The notes beneath the pieces are model-generated. The model was not told the DNA's origin. It searched no databases and was given only the letters and a program-made list of their open reading frames with translations. The translations under genes and the position numbers were made by a program. From Dactylorhiza incarnata (lineage: Eukaryota > Streptophyta > Magnoliopsida > Asparagales > Orchidaceae): a stretch of DNA of 64,000 bases. How positions within the stretch are numbered: position 1 is the first letter of the stretch; each line of letters begins with the position of its first letter. Below, one piece after another: positions 22,509 through 34,225 of the stretch. The DNA is taken from assembly GCA_033032865.1 (NCBI GenBank), contig JAWHQI010000619.1, positions 124,001 to 188,000 on the forward strand. The letters are read 5' to 3'.

Positions 22509-23282
22509 TGTTTACCCGGAAAACCGCTTCTCGGGTTGAATCATTCTCAGACCTGGGCGGGCTTCTAAATCAAGGCGCTGGGTTCTAGGATCAGCGGCTC
22601 TCAGTCCAGGGTAAACTAAGTCGGGCGGTCTGAAGTCACTTCCGATCGCCCCCCAAGATTGAAGATTTTCAAAACCCAAGGCAAGAAGGCGATCCGCGGT
22701 CTCAAGGAGGAGACCGCCCGGGTTGCGCCATAGAGAGCCAAGGTTCGAGTCCAAAGAACAAGCCGCGGTCTCAAGACGGAGACCGCTCAGATTGCATCGT
22801 CACCTTGGTCGCGTCATCCTCAGCCTCTGGTCAGACAGGTCGGAAGGGCAAGCCGCCAAGCCGAGCGGCTTCTTTCTTTTCTTCTTTGTGTATCCCATCA
22901 CCGCCTGCCTGTCTCTCCTGTAACCGGGCAGGAGGTTATTTTATCCCTGCCCGTTCGGGCAGGCCACCGAGCCTATAAATAGGGGGCGGCACTGTTCACA
23001 GGACATGCACACTCGAATCCAGGAGCTCGCTTGTTTGAGCTGCGGTCTCGAGTTTCCCGTCTTGCGGACTGTCTGACCGGCCGGCTTCTTCTTTCCTGCA
23101 CTTGTAACCCTCTGTAACTGTTTGTTTTTAATTAAAGGAAAGCCCGTCACAGGAGTGGCATTCGCCGTGATGGGCGAAGTCTGGCCTCGAGCGCTGCTAG
23201 CGGTCTCGTTTTCTTCACCTAAAAAGTAACCGGCAACCCGCAGCCTCCGATTTCCTTTGGAGGTGCAATTTCGGACTCAACA
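22509..23282 (+). repeat. Tat-type 3' LTR
   Basis: 774 bp, from TGTTTACCC to ACTCAACA (TGTT...AACA ends). It is GC-rich and contains a TATA box at 22974-22982 (TATAAATAG) and two small hairpins with arms GCGGTCTC/GAGACCGC at 22696-22717 and 22765-22786. It meets the satellite at 23283 (CTGCTAATACTAG); CTGCT is the expected target duplication, but the left copy is not in the window. Confidence 0.78.
22974..22982 (+). promoter_or_regulatory. TATA box in Tat LTR
   Basis: TATAAATAG followed by a G-run, about 300 bp before the LTR end, in the expected U3 position. It is the best candidate for the element's genomic RNA start. Confidence 0.6.
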
Positions 23283-26200
23283 CTGCTAATACTAGATTTA
23301 GCTCCAAATGACACATAAATTTCAAAATGAAAGAATTTTAGATGCGGTTTGTAGTGAAAGTAAGAGATTTAGCTACAAATGACACTCAAACTTTAAACAT
23401 CAATAACTTTTGATCGGGTTGTCTGATTTTACCCCCACAAAACCTTTTAGGAATGAGCTCGGATTCATACATTCATTGAAGCACAAGTTTTACCCATTGC
23501 AGCTCATTTAGTTGTCGATATATAGCGGGTTGCACTGGTAATGCAAATTTTAGCTCCAAATGACACCTAAACTGGAAACAGCCATAACTTTTGATGAGGT
23601 TGTCTGATTTTTGCTCACAAAACCTCTTCGAAATGAGCTCTGAGCCATACATTCAATGGAGAGCAAGTTTTACTCAATCTAGTTCATTTAGTGGTCGATA
23701 TACATTGAGTTGTAGTGGTAATGTGGGATTTAGCTCCAACTGGCACCTAAACTTCAAACAGCTATAACTTTTGATCCGGTTGTCCGGATTTTTCCCAAAA
23801 CACCTTTTCGCAATGAGCTCAGAGCCATACATCCTATGGAGAATAGGATTTACTGGATCGAGTTCGTTTAGAGGTCGGTGGATAGTGGATTGCAGTGGAA
23901 ATGAGAGATTTTGCTCCAATTGACACCTAAACTTAAAACATCCATAAATTTGATTTGGTTGTCATATTTTTGACCACAACACCTTTTCGGAATGAGATCG
24001 GAGCCCTACATCCAATGGACACCAAGTTTTACACATTCTAGTTCGTTTAGTGGTTGATCTACGGTGGGTTGTAGTGGTAATGTGGGATTTAGCTCCAAAT
24101 GACACATAAACTTCAAACAGACATAACTCTTGATCGAGTTGCCCAATTTTTGCCCACAATACCTTTTAGAATGAGCTCGGAGGCCTACATCCAGTGGAGA
24201 GTAGGATATAACCATTCAAGTTCATTTATTGTTCGATATACAGTGGGTTCCAGTGGTTATGCGGGTTGGTAATAAGGTATTTAGCTTGAAAGGAGACCTA
24301 ATCTTCAAATATCCGTAACTTTTGATCCGGTTGTCCGATTTTCGCCCACAATACCTTTTCGGAATGAGATCAGAGCCCAAAATCCAATGGAGAACAATTT
24401 TAACCCCTTCAAGCTCGTTTAGAGGTTGATATACAATGGGATGTACTGCTAATACTAGATTTAGCTCCAAATGACACATAAATTTCAAAATGAAAGAATT
24501 TTAGATGCGGTTTGTAGGGATGAGATTGGAGCCATGCATCCAATGGACACCAAGTTTTACCCATTCTAGTTCGTTTAGTGGTTGATCTACGGTGGGTTGC
24601 AGTGGTAATGTGGGATTTAGCTCCAAATGACACTTAAACTTCAAACAGACATAACTCTTGATCTAGTTGCCCAATTTTTGCCCACAATACCTTTTAGAAT
24701 GAGCTCGGAGTCCTACATCCAGTGGAGAGTAGGATATAACCATTCAAGTTCATTTATTGTTCGATATACAGTGGGTTCCAGTGGTTATGCGGGTTGGTAA
24801 TAAGGTATTTAGCTTGAAAGGAGACCTAATCTTCAAATATCGGTAAGTTTTGATCCGGTTGTCCGATTTTTGCCCACAATGCCTTTTCGGAATGAGATCG
24901 GAGCCCAAAATCCAATGGAGAACAATTTTATCCCATTCAAGCTCGTTTAAAGGTTGATATATAATGGGATGTACTGCTAATACTAGATTTAGCTCCAAAT
25001 GACACATAAATTTCAAAATGAAAGAATTTTAGATGCGGTTTGTAGTGAAAGTAAGAGATTTAGCTACAAATGACACTCAAACTTTAAACATCAATAACTT
25101 TTGATCGGGTTGTCTGATTTTACCCCCACAACACCTTTTAGGAATGAGCTCGGATCCCTACATTCATTGAAGCACAAGTTTTACCAATTGCAGCTCATTT
25201 AGTTGTCGATATATAGCGGGTTGCACTGGTAATGCAAATTTTAGCTCCAAATGACACCTAAACTTGAAACAGCCATAACTTTTGGTGAGGTTGTCTGATT
25301 TTTGCTCACAAAACCTCTTCGAAATGAGCTCCAAGCCATACATTCAATGGAGAGCAAGTTTTACCCAATCTAGTTCATTTAGTGGTCGATATACATTGAG
25401 TTGTAGTGGTAATTTTGGATTTAGCTCCAACTGGCACCTAAACTTCAAACAGCTATAACTTTTGATCCGGTTGTCCGGATTTTGACCAAAACACCTTTTC
25501 GCAATAAGCTCAGAGCCATACATCCTATGGAGAATAGGATTTACTCGATCGAGTTCATTTAGAGGTCGGTGGATAGTGGATTGTAGTGGAAATGAGGGAT
25601 TTTGCTCCAATTGACACCTAAACTTAAAATATCCATAAATTTGATTTGGTTGTCAGATTTTTGCCCACAACAACTTTTCGGAATGAGATCGGAGCCCTGC
25701 ATCCAATGGCCACCAAGTTTTACCCATTTTAGTTCGTTTAGTGGTTGATCTACGGTGGGTTGCAATGGTAATGTGGGATTTAGCTCCAAATGACATATAA
25801 ACTTTAAACAGACATAACTCTTGATCCAGATGCCCAATTTTTGCCCACAATAACTTTTAGAATGAGCTCGCAGGCCTACATCTAGTGGAGAGTAGGATAT
25901 AATCAAACAAGTTCATTTATTGTTCGATATACAGTGGGTTCCAGTGCTTATGCGGGTTGGTAATAAGGTATTTAGCTTAAAAGGAGACCTAATCTTCAAA
26001 TATCCGTAACTTTTGATCCGGTTGTCCGATTTTTGCCCACAATACCTTTTCGGAATGAGATCGGAGCCCAAAATCCAATGGAGAACAATTTTAACCCATT
26101 CAAGCTCGTTTAGAGGTTGATATACAATGGGATGTACTGCTAATACTAGATTTAGCTCCAAATGACACATAAACTTCAAAATGAAAGAATTTTAGATGCG

Positions 26201-28060
26201 GTTTGTAGTGAAAGTAAGAGATTTATCTACAAATGACACTCAAACTTTAAACATCAATAACTTTTGATCGGGTTGTCTGATTTTACCCCCACAACACCTT
26301 TTAGGAATGAGCTCGGATCCCTACATTCATTGAAGCACAAGTTTTACCCATTGCAGCTCATTTAGTTGTCGATATATAGCGGGTTGCACTGGTAATGCAA
26401 ATTTTAGCTCCAAATGACACCTAAACTTGAAACAGCCATAACTTTTGAGGAGGTTGTCTGATTTTTGCTCACAAAACCTCTTAGAAATTAGCTCCGAGCC
26501 ATACATTCAATGGAGAGCAGGTTTTACCCAATCTAGTTCATTTAGTGGTCGATATACATTGAGTTGTAGTGGTAATGTGGGATTTAGCTCCAACTGGCAC
26601 CTAAACTTCAAACAGCTATAACTTTTGATCCGGTTGTTCGAATTTTGCCCAAAACACCTTTTCGCAATGAGCTCAGAGCCATACATCCTATGGAAAATAG
26701 GATTTACTCGATCGATTTCATTTAGAGGTCGGTGGATAGTGGATTGCAGTGGAAATGAGGGATTTTGCTCCAATTGATACCTAAACTAAAAACATCCATA
26801 AATTTGATCTGGTTGTCAGATTTTTGCCCACAACACCTTTTCGGTATGAGATTGGAGCCCTGCATCCAATGGACATCAACTTTTACCCATTCTAGTTCGT
26901 TTAGTGGTTGATCTACGGTGGGTTGCAGTGGTAATGTGGGGTTTAGCTCCAAATGACACTTAAACTTCAAACAGACATAACTCTTGATCCAGTTGCCCAA
27001 TTTTTGCCCATAATACCTTTTAGAATGAGCTCGGAGGCCTACATCCAGTTGAGAGTAGGATATAACCATTCAAGTTCATTTATTGTTCGATATACAGTGG
27101 GTTCCTGTGGTTTTGTGGGTTGGTAATAAGGTATTTAGCTTGAAAGGAGACCTAATCTTCAAATATCGGTAACTTTTGATCCGGTTGTCCGATTTTTTCC
27201 CACAATGCCTTTTCGGAAGGAGATCGGAGCCCAAAATCCAATGGAGAAAAATTTTATCCCATTCAAGCTCGTTTAAAGGTTGATATACAATGGGATGTAC
27301 TGCTAATACTAGATTTAGCTCCAAATGACACATAAATTTCAAAATGAGAATTTTAGATGCGGTTTGTAGTGAAAGTAAGAGATTTAGCTACAAATGACAC
27401 TCAAACTTTAAACGTCAATAACTTTTGATCAGGTTGTCTAATTTTACCCCCACAACACCTTTTAGGAATGAGCTCGGATCCCTACATTCATTGAAGCACA
27501 AGTTTTACCCATTGCAGCTCATTTAGTTGTCGATATATAGCGGTTGCACTGGTAATGCAAATTTTAGCTCCAAATGACACCTAAACTTGAAACAGCCATA
27601 ACATTTGATGAGATTGTCTGATTTTTGCTCACAAAACCTCTTCGAAATGAGCTTCGAGCCATACATTCAATGGAGAGCAGGTTTTACCCAATCTAGTTCA
27701 TTTAGTGGTCGATATACATTGAGTTGTAGTGGTAATGTGGGATTTAGCTCGAACTGGCACCTAAACTTCAAACAGCTATAACTTTTGATTCGGTTGTCCG
27801 GATTTTGCCCAAAACACCTTTTTGCAATGAGCTCAAAGCCATACATCCTATGGAGAATAGGATTTACTCAATCGAGTTCATTTAGAGGTCGGTGGATAGT
27901 GGATTGCAGTGGAAATGAGGGATTTTGCTCCAATTGACACCTAAACTTAAAACATCCATAAATTTGATCTGGTTGTCAGATTTTTGCCCACAACACCTTT
28001 TCGGAATGAGATCGGAGCCCTGCATCCAATGGACACCAAGTTTTACCCATTCTAGTTTGT
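23283..28060. repeat. Higher-order satellite array, segment 1
   Basis: This segment starts inside the long (fourth) monomer type and contains unit starts (GAGTTCATTTAGAGG phase) at 23870, 25551, 26714 and 27874. One unit is shortened by a ~640-bp deletion joined at about 24517. The segment ends at TTTGT (28056-28060), the target duplication of the 28061-34225 element, which sits between monomer types 1 and 2. Minus-strand frames of 65, 88 and 115 codons recur by periodicity and are not genes. Confidence 0.95.
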
Positions 28061-29659
28061 TGGTGGGGCAAAACTATGCTTGCAAACGATAACGGCAAGT
28101 GTACCGTATCGAATGTAGTATAGGTTATTGAAACAAGGTCGTATTAGCCTCGGGGCGGTTGAGTACTCTTACTTCAAGAAAATCTCTATTATTTTATCAA
28201 ATAGAACTTGGGAGTGATTTTGCAAACGGAAAATAAAAATAAGATTAAATTAAATGACGAGTAAAAAGGTCAGCATTCGATCTTTGAATCACCTTGGAGA
28301 TAAAATAAGAACGAAGAATAAAAGCGCATTCTCTTAATAAAATAGCCTTGACCGTGGAGATTCCCGAATTATGAACGCACCTCTCTCGAGGATGCGCTCA
28401 CCTGAGTTTAGGTTGATCAATCGAACTCTCGTTCTAGAATCGAAACCCCTAAAACTCGCCTTATCGAAGTGAATCCCGCTATTGGCTTTTACTCCAATCC
28501 GGAAGGGTAACGTCGTCCTCTCTCGAGGATTGCATTCTACTCTTTTTATCCTTGAATGATCGATTCGCCTTACGAGCTTGTTCGGATAACTAAAGAACGA
28601 AAACAAGAACGAGAATTATAAACTAGAAAGTATAATCTCATTTCATTAAAATCAAGGATAAATCTTAAGCGTTTTTAGAAAAGAGAAAGAGCAATTCTAA
28701 ATTACTTCAAAACCAATATTATTCCTTGGATCATCTCGATCGAGTACCAATAGAGATTTTTGGTACTCATGGAGATTGGGGAATCAAAATAAATAAAAGA
28801 GCGTATCATAAAAGAGAGAGGGAATGAGAGAAGAAAAGATCTAATTTATTAAATTACAAAAGAGAGTACAAGCTATGAAATTGAGAATTACGACTATTGA
28901 AATGAAAATACAATTTGCAAGAAGAAGGATTACAAGACTACTAAAACATGAAAAATAAACATGAAACGAAGTATCTAATCCTCAAAAACTGGTTTTTTAA
29001 ACATCTGGAAAAGCTGGCTTTATATAGCTGAAAAAATGAGGTTACACGCCCTTGGTCACGCCCGTGACCAAGGGCGTGTAAGGGGCGTGATCGATGCTGG
29101 TGCGGAGAGGGCGCGTTCTGGCTTCAATGCAGGCGTTTCGGACGCGTCACGCCCTAGGTCACGCCCGTGACCTGGGGCGTGTAATCTTGAAATAGTGCTG
29201 CTGGCGGGAAACTCTGGCGGGAAGAAGCGCGGGGCGAGTCACGCCCGTGACTGTAGGTCACGCCCTCGGTCACGCCCGTGACCGAGGGCGTGTAACTTTA
29301 AATGACGCGGCGGCTCGATCTGGATGCTGGTGGCGTGGTCCCGACCGTGACTTGGATGTCACGCCCTTGGTCACGGGCGTGTACTTGGCAAATTTTCACG
29401 GAATGGGCCCGAAGTAGCGGCAGCAGGTCTGGAACACATCTTAGGCTGACACGCCCTAGGTCACGCCCGTGACCTTGGGCGTGTACTTGATATTTTTGCT
29501 CAATGTGCCCAGAAAACCTGCAAAACATAAACTAAACTTATATTAGTGACAGAAATAAAAAGGAATGATTATTATAAGATAAAACAAATAATTGATATAA
29601 ATTCATATTAAAATTACATCAAAATTATGCTAAAAGATGAGTACAAATAGTACTCATCA
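28061..29659 (-). repeat. 3' LTR of young Athila-like element
   Basis: 1599 bp. It contains the cluster of GGGCGTG hairpins at 29043-29490. Compared with its partner at 32639-34225 it has an additional 12 bp (CTAGGTCACGCC) near 29153. Confidence 0.93.
29043..29490. repeat. Cluster of palindromic CACGCCC hairpins in LTR
   Basis: At least five inverted repeats built from CACGCCC-NNGGTCACG and its complement. The best are 29043-29080 (18-bp perfect arms, 2-nt centre) and 29259-29292 (16-bp perfect arms, CC centre). Imperfect ones lie near 29147-29183, 29352-29380 and 29450-29487. The partner LTR has the same cluster at about 33621-34056. Confidence 0.9.
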
Positions 29660-30901
29660 AACACCCCCATACTTGAGCTTTTGCTATTCCAGAGCAAAAG
29701 AATGAGGGAAGAGTTACAAGACATCGGTATTATTTCTAATTAACTAAAATTTTATTAAACCAAGAATAAGTCCAAAGCAAATTTTAGGAATTCAAGAATT
29801 AAGTCATAAGTTATGTTGATAATTTAAAAAGAGGAATTTGTTTAGCTAACTACTTCTCAAGATAACTATTTAGCAATCAAAATTATAGAAATTTTCAAAC
29901 AAAATTAGATTAAAATTATAGACACTCTAACATAAAAGAAACTTAAGGAAAAGACACCTACCAAAATATTGCTCTCTTAATAATTTAGTTTAAGACTAGA
30001 AACAATGAAATTGGCTAGGAGTGTGTTTAAGCGGAATGGCAAAATGAAGACAAAGGATATGAAGAGGTTTTTGATTGGGTTGATGAATTTTATCCTCTCA
30101 GCCCCTTTTTTTTCATTTTTTTTTAAGTATATGTAATACCAGAGAATGATAGACTATTATCCTATCATTTCCACGACATATACACATTTTTCTCTCTTCA
30201 TTTTTTTGGAATTTTGGGTTGCATATGTTTACCAGAGAATAAAGAACTAACATCTCCTTATTCCCATGACATATGATCTAACAAAAGGGGAAAAGAAAAA
30301 ATACATATGTTTACCAAGGGTAAAGAAAAATTCTAGTTTATAAATTAAACTATTTTGAGAGCAAATTTTTAGTGGAATGAAATTTCCTAAGATCTTAAAG
30401 TTAAAAGCTAATATAATGAAAAAAATCTAGAGATGTTTAGCCAATTTACCACAAAGTGAAGCTATTTAAAATTAAACGGAGAAGTAGTGCTAAATTAACT
30501 CTCTAATCGAATTAAAAACATAAAATGTTTCTTAAAACCAAATTACTTCAAATTTAAATTTAACAAATTTTGATAAAATAAAATATTAGCTAAATTAAAA
30601 ATGTAGGAATACTTATAATCGTACCTCAAACTAAATTTCTAGAATATTAAAAACAACAAGGCTAGGCGTTATTTATTATTATTACTATTTTTTTTTTCAA
30701 ATAAAAAAAAATAATTAAAGCGAAGCTACACCCCCATACTTAAAATTAAACATTGTCCCAATGTTTAAAACTAAGTATGAAGAAAATTTTGAAAAATAAA
30801 CTTTTTTTTAAAAAAAAGGAAAATACATTAAATTAAAGATAAGCAAGGGGTGCCTCCCAAGAGCGCTTTCTTTTTCCCGTCTTTAAGCTAGACGGTTATT
30901 G
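29660..30901 (-). other. Young Athila-like element, non-coding 3' interior
   Basis: AT-rich with no protein-coding content. The minus strand next to the LTR reads AAGTATGGGGGTGTT (likely polypurine tract). Blocks near 29662-29692, 30088-30105, 30730-30765 and 30848-30871 (GGGGTGCCTCCCAAGAGCGC) match the interior of the 6364-14162 element. Confidence 0.7.
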
Positions 30902-32305
30902 TTAGGAAAATGGAAATTTGAAAGAGAAGTGAACAGGCAACTCCCCTAATTCACGCGTGGGTGAATGGGCCGGCGTCAGTCGCACGGCAACTCCTCCGTT
31001 TATCTTGTGATTCTCCTTTTGTCCTTGAACTTGAATATGTAAATCCAAATCACCTATACATACCTGAGGTGATTTGAATTTATAAAGATGGGCGGCATAT
31101 GGATCATCAATTAATTGGGGTAGCAATGGCTCATCTTCAACCTGGAAATTATTAGTATAAAGAGAATCACAATTAAACTTGTCAGATAATATTTCGCAAG
31201 GAGGAGGCGCTTGCGAAAATAAATGATTAAGATCCGGTTGTTCCTTTTCTATAATAATTATTTCTTTAGAAAAATCTAGTGTATTATCAAGCGGAATTAA
31301 ATTTTCGGACACTAAATTTTCATGAATTTTTGGTTGGATAGAAGAAATTCGCGAGTATTCATGACAAAAAAAATAAAATCCGGGTGAAGTAGGGGAAGAA
31401 ACTTGTTCTTCTTCTATTTCATCCGAGGTGCCCATAACTTTAAGAAATTCTTGGTAAAGTAATTTTTCTTCATCTTCGGTAAAAGAAGTTATGGGATTAC
31501 ATGAAACCACATGTTCCTCCATAACTAAATCATCCGAAGGTGGATAAAAAATACTAGTAGAAATAAAATTTTCCTCTAAAATTTGGGGGGTAGTATCTAT
31601 TTGAATCGGCGGACATTCCCCAAAATTAGAGCACGAAGGTTGCGGCGTAAAAGAAGAAGAACAAGAATTCGATTCTAAAGATTTATCTTCATCGTCCCGT
31701 AAACTATCCGGGTGACCTTGCCACCAAGAATAATCTACTTCGGGGATAGAAGAAAAATTATTAGAAGCCGAAAAATTATTCTTGTGAAAATTAGAGAAAA
31801 CGCTAGACGAAATGACATTTTCCTCTAAATTTTGGGGGGAAGTATCTATATGAATTGGCGAAATTTCCCCCAAATTAGAGAACGATGACAGCGGTGTATA
31901 AGAAGAAAAACAAAAATTCGGAACTAAAGATTTATCTTCATTGCTCCGTAAACTAACCGGGTGAGCTTGCCATGAGGAATAATCTACTTCGGAGCTAGAA
32001 GAACAATTATTAAATGCCGAAAGATTATTTTCATTAAAATTTGAAAAATTATTTTCATCGAAGTTTGAAAAATTATTAAAAGATGAAAAATTATGATCGT
32101 AGTTATTATCAAAATTATTTTCATAATATTGAGGATAATTATTTTCATAATAATTATTTTGAGAATAAGAATGCAAATAACATTCCTCACTTTGATGAGG
32201 CGCACCACAATAATGACAACTAAATTGGCGTTCTCGTGCGGCTTGTAAGAGATAAAGTTGGATTCGAAGCTCGACAACCTTAACAGCCAATTCCGATTCT
32301 TTCAT
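30902..32305 (-). CDS. 467-aa zinc-knuckle, Asn/Ser-rich ORF of non-autonomous element
   Basis: An uninterrupted ORF occupying the gag position of the element. Residues 1-28 are mildly helical (ELAVKVVELRIQLYLLQAARE). A zinc-knuckle-like motif follows with C30, C33, H37 and C42 (spacing CX2CX3HX4C, one residue shorter than the usual gag knuckle). Residues 48-100 are Asn/Tyr/Phe-rich. Two tandem copies of a segment of about 80 residues follow (about 93-172 and 175-253), each with EVDYS-WQ-HP-SLR--EDKSL and a PQ-LEEN-IS end. The remainder is acidic, and the C-terminus reads VAVRLTPAHSPTRELGELP. I do not recognise the protein as a whole; a nucleic-acid-binding gag relative is the best guess from position and knuckle. 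An intact frame in a young element suggests it was functional when copied. Confidence 0.7.
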   Translation of the reverse strand: MKESELAVKVVELRIQLYLLQAARERQFSCHYCGAPHQSEECYLHSYSQNNYYENNYPQYYENNFDNNYDHNFSSFNNFSNFDENNFSNFNENNLSAFNNCSSSSEVDYSSWQAHPVSLRSNEDKSLVPNFCFSSYTPLSSFSNLGEISPIHIDTSPQNLEENVISSSVFSNFHKNNFSASNNFSSIPEVDYSWWQGHPDSLRDDEDKSLESNSCSSSFTPQPSCSNFGECPPIQIDTTPQILEENFISTSIFYPPSDDLVMEEHVVSCNPITSFTEDEEKLLYQEFLKVMGTSDEIEEEQVSSPTSPGFYFFCHEYSRISSIQPKIHENLVSENLIPLDNTLDFSKEIIIIEKEQPDLNHLFSQAPPPCEILSDKFNCDSLYTNNFQVEDEPLLPQLIDDPYAAHLYKFKSPQVCIGDLDLHIQVQGQKENHKINGGVAVRLTPAHSPTRELGELPVHFSFKFPFS

Positions 32306-32614
32306 ATTAAAATAAATAAAAAGGAAACAACCTTCACCTAAATGAATGGAATTTTATAAATATTTTTATTATAAATTTTATTTTTTCAAAAAGCGGGTTA
32401 AATTAGTCCCGGACTTCCCAAGATCTATCCGGTGAAGGGTTTGCAAGGTACTAGAGGCTATGATGGGAATTCAAACCCAAAGCGTCCTTTCCGAGAATTT
32501 AGATTGCGCTTTTTAAGATTTTTTTTTTTATATAAAAATAAAATTAAAGAAAGGGGGAGAAGAAAGAGAACGATAAAATTAATAAATATTTCTTTTTTCG
32601 GAATATCAACCGTG
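32306..32614 (-). other. Young Athila-like element 5' untranslated region
   Basis: 309 bp between the primer site and the ORF start at 32305. It is AT-rich apart from a short GC-richer part near 32405-32500. No further coding sequence is seen. Confidence 0.6.
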
Positions 32615-32632
32615 TCCCCGGCAACGGCGCCA
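32615..32632 (-). promoter_or_regulatory. Primer-binding site (tRNA-Asp, perfect)
   Basis: The plus strand reads TCCCCGGCAACGGCGCCA, identical over 18 bases to the plant tRNA-Asp(GUC) 3' end with CCA, six bases from the LTR. Confidence 0.93.
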
Positions 32633-32638
32633 AAAACT

Positions 32639-34225
32639 TGGTGGGGCAAAACTATGCTTGCAAACGATAACGGTAAGTGTACCATATCGAATGTAGTATA
32701 GGTTATTGAAACAAGGTCGTATTAGACTCAGGGCGGTTGAGTACTCTTACTTCAAGAAAATCTCTATTATTTTATCAAATAGAACTTGGGAGTGATTTTG
32801 CAAACGGAAAATAAAAATAAGATTAAATTAAATGACGAGTAAAAAGGTCAGCATTCGATCTTTGAATCACCTTGGAGATAAAATAAGAACGAAGAATAAA
32901 AGCGCATTCTCTTAATAAAATAGCCTTGACCGTGGAGATTCCCGAATTATGAACGCACCTCTCTCGAGGATGCGCTCACCTGAGTTTAGGTTGATCAATC
33001 GAACTCTCGTTCTAGAATCGAAACCCCTAAAACTCGCCTTATCGAAGTGAATCCCGCTATTGGCTTTTACTCCAATCCGGAAGGGTAACGTCGTCCTCTC
33101 TCGAGGATTGCATTCTACTCTTTTTATCCTTGAATGATCGATTCGCCTTACGAGCTTGTTCGGCTAACTAAAGAACGAAAACAAGAACGAGAATTATAAA
33201 CTAGAAAGTATAATCTCATTTCATTAAAATCAAGGATAAATCTTAAGCGTTTTTAGAAAAGAGAAAGAGCAATTCTAAATTACTTCAAAACCAATATTAT
33301 TCCTTGGATCATCTCGATCGAGTACCAATAGAGATTTTAGGTACTCATGGAGATTGGGGAATCAAAATAAATAAAAGAGCGTATCATAAAAGAGAGAGGG
33401 AATGAGAGAAGAAAAGATCTAATTTATTAAATTACAAAAGAGAGTACAAGCTATGAAATTGAGAATTACGACTATTGAAATGAAAATACAATTTGCAAGA
33501 AGAAGGATTACAAGACTACTAAAACATGAAAAATAAACATGAAACGAAGTATCTAATCCTCAAAAACTGGTTTTTTAAACATCTGGAAAAGCTGGCTTTA
33601 TATAGCTGAAAAAATGAGGTTACACGCCCTTGGTCACGCCCGTGACCAAGGGCGTGTAAGGGGCGTGATCGATGCTGGTGCGGAGAGGGCGCGTTCTGGC
33701 TTCAATGCAGGCATTTCGGACGCGTCACGCCCGTGACCTGGGGCGTGTAATCTTGAAATAGTGCTGCTGGCGGGAAACTCTGGCGGGAAGAAGCGCGGGG
33801 CGAGTCACGCCCGTGACTGTAGGTCACGCCCTCGGTCACGCCCGTGACCGAGGGCGTGTAACTTTAAATGACGCGGCGGCTCGATCTGGATGCTGGTGGC
33901 GTGGTCCCGACCGTGACTTGGATGTCACGCCCTTGGTCACGGGCGTGTACTTGGCGAATTTTCACGGAATGGGCCCGAAGTAGCGGCAGCAGGTCTGGAA
34001 CACATCTTAGGCTGACACGCCCTAGGTCACGCCCGTGACCTTGGGCGTGTACTTGATATTTTTGCTCAAAGTGCCCAGAAAACCTGCAAAACATAAACTA
34101 AACTTATATTAGTGACAGAAATAAAAAGGAATGATTATTATAAGATAAAACAAATAATTGATATAAATTCATATTAAAATTACATCAAAATTATGCTAAA
34201 AGATGAGTACAAATAGTACTCATCA
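32639..34225 (-). repeat. 5' LTR of young Athila-like element
   Basis: 1587 bp, nearly identical to 28061-29659. Differences seen include GGCAAGTGTACCG/GGTAAGTGTACCA, TTTTTGG/TTTTAGG, GGCGTTT/GGCATTT and the 12-bp deletion between TCACGCC repeats. Confidence 0.93.

Larger units (their letters stand above)
14546..23282 (+). mobile_element. Tat-type Ty3/gypsy element, 3' half
   Basis: In order: RNase H tail and integrase (14546-15943), a 2-kb repeat-rich 3' region, two antisense reading frames (17934-19784 and 20151-22323), a polypurine tract and a 3' LTR (22509-23282). Gag, protease and reverse transcriptase are missing from the 5' side. The long region with antisense genes between integrase and LTR is characteristic of Tat/Retand-type plant elements. 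The LTR abuts the satellite at CTGCT, so the element was inserted in the array. Confidence 0.82.
28061..34225 (-). mobile_element. Young non-autonomous Athila-like LTR element
   Basis: LTRs at 28061-29659 and 32639-34225 (TGGTGGGG...CTCATCA), target duplication TTTGT at 28056-28060 and 34226-34230, and a tRNA-Asp primer site at 32615-32632. The interior (2.98 kb) has one long minus-strand ORF and no pol. By eye the LTRs differ at roughly ten sites plus one 12-bp indel, so the insertion is recent. It splits a satellite unit precisely, leaving the remainder in phase on the right. Confidence 0.95.
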
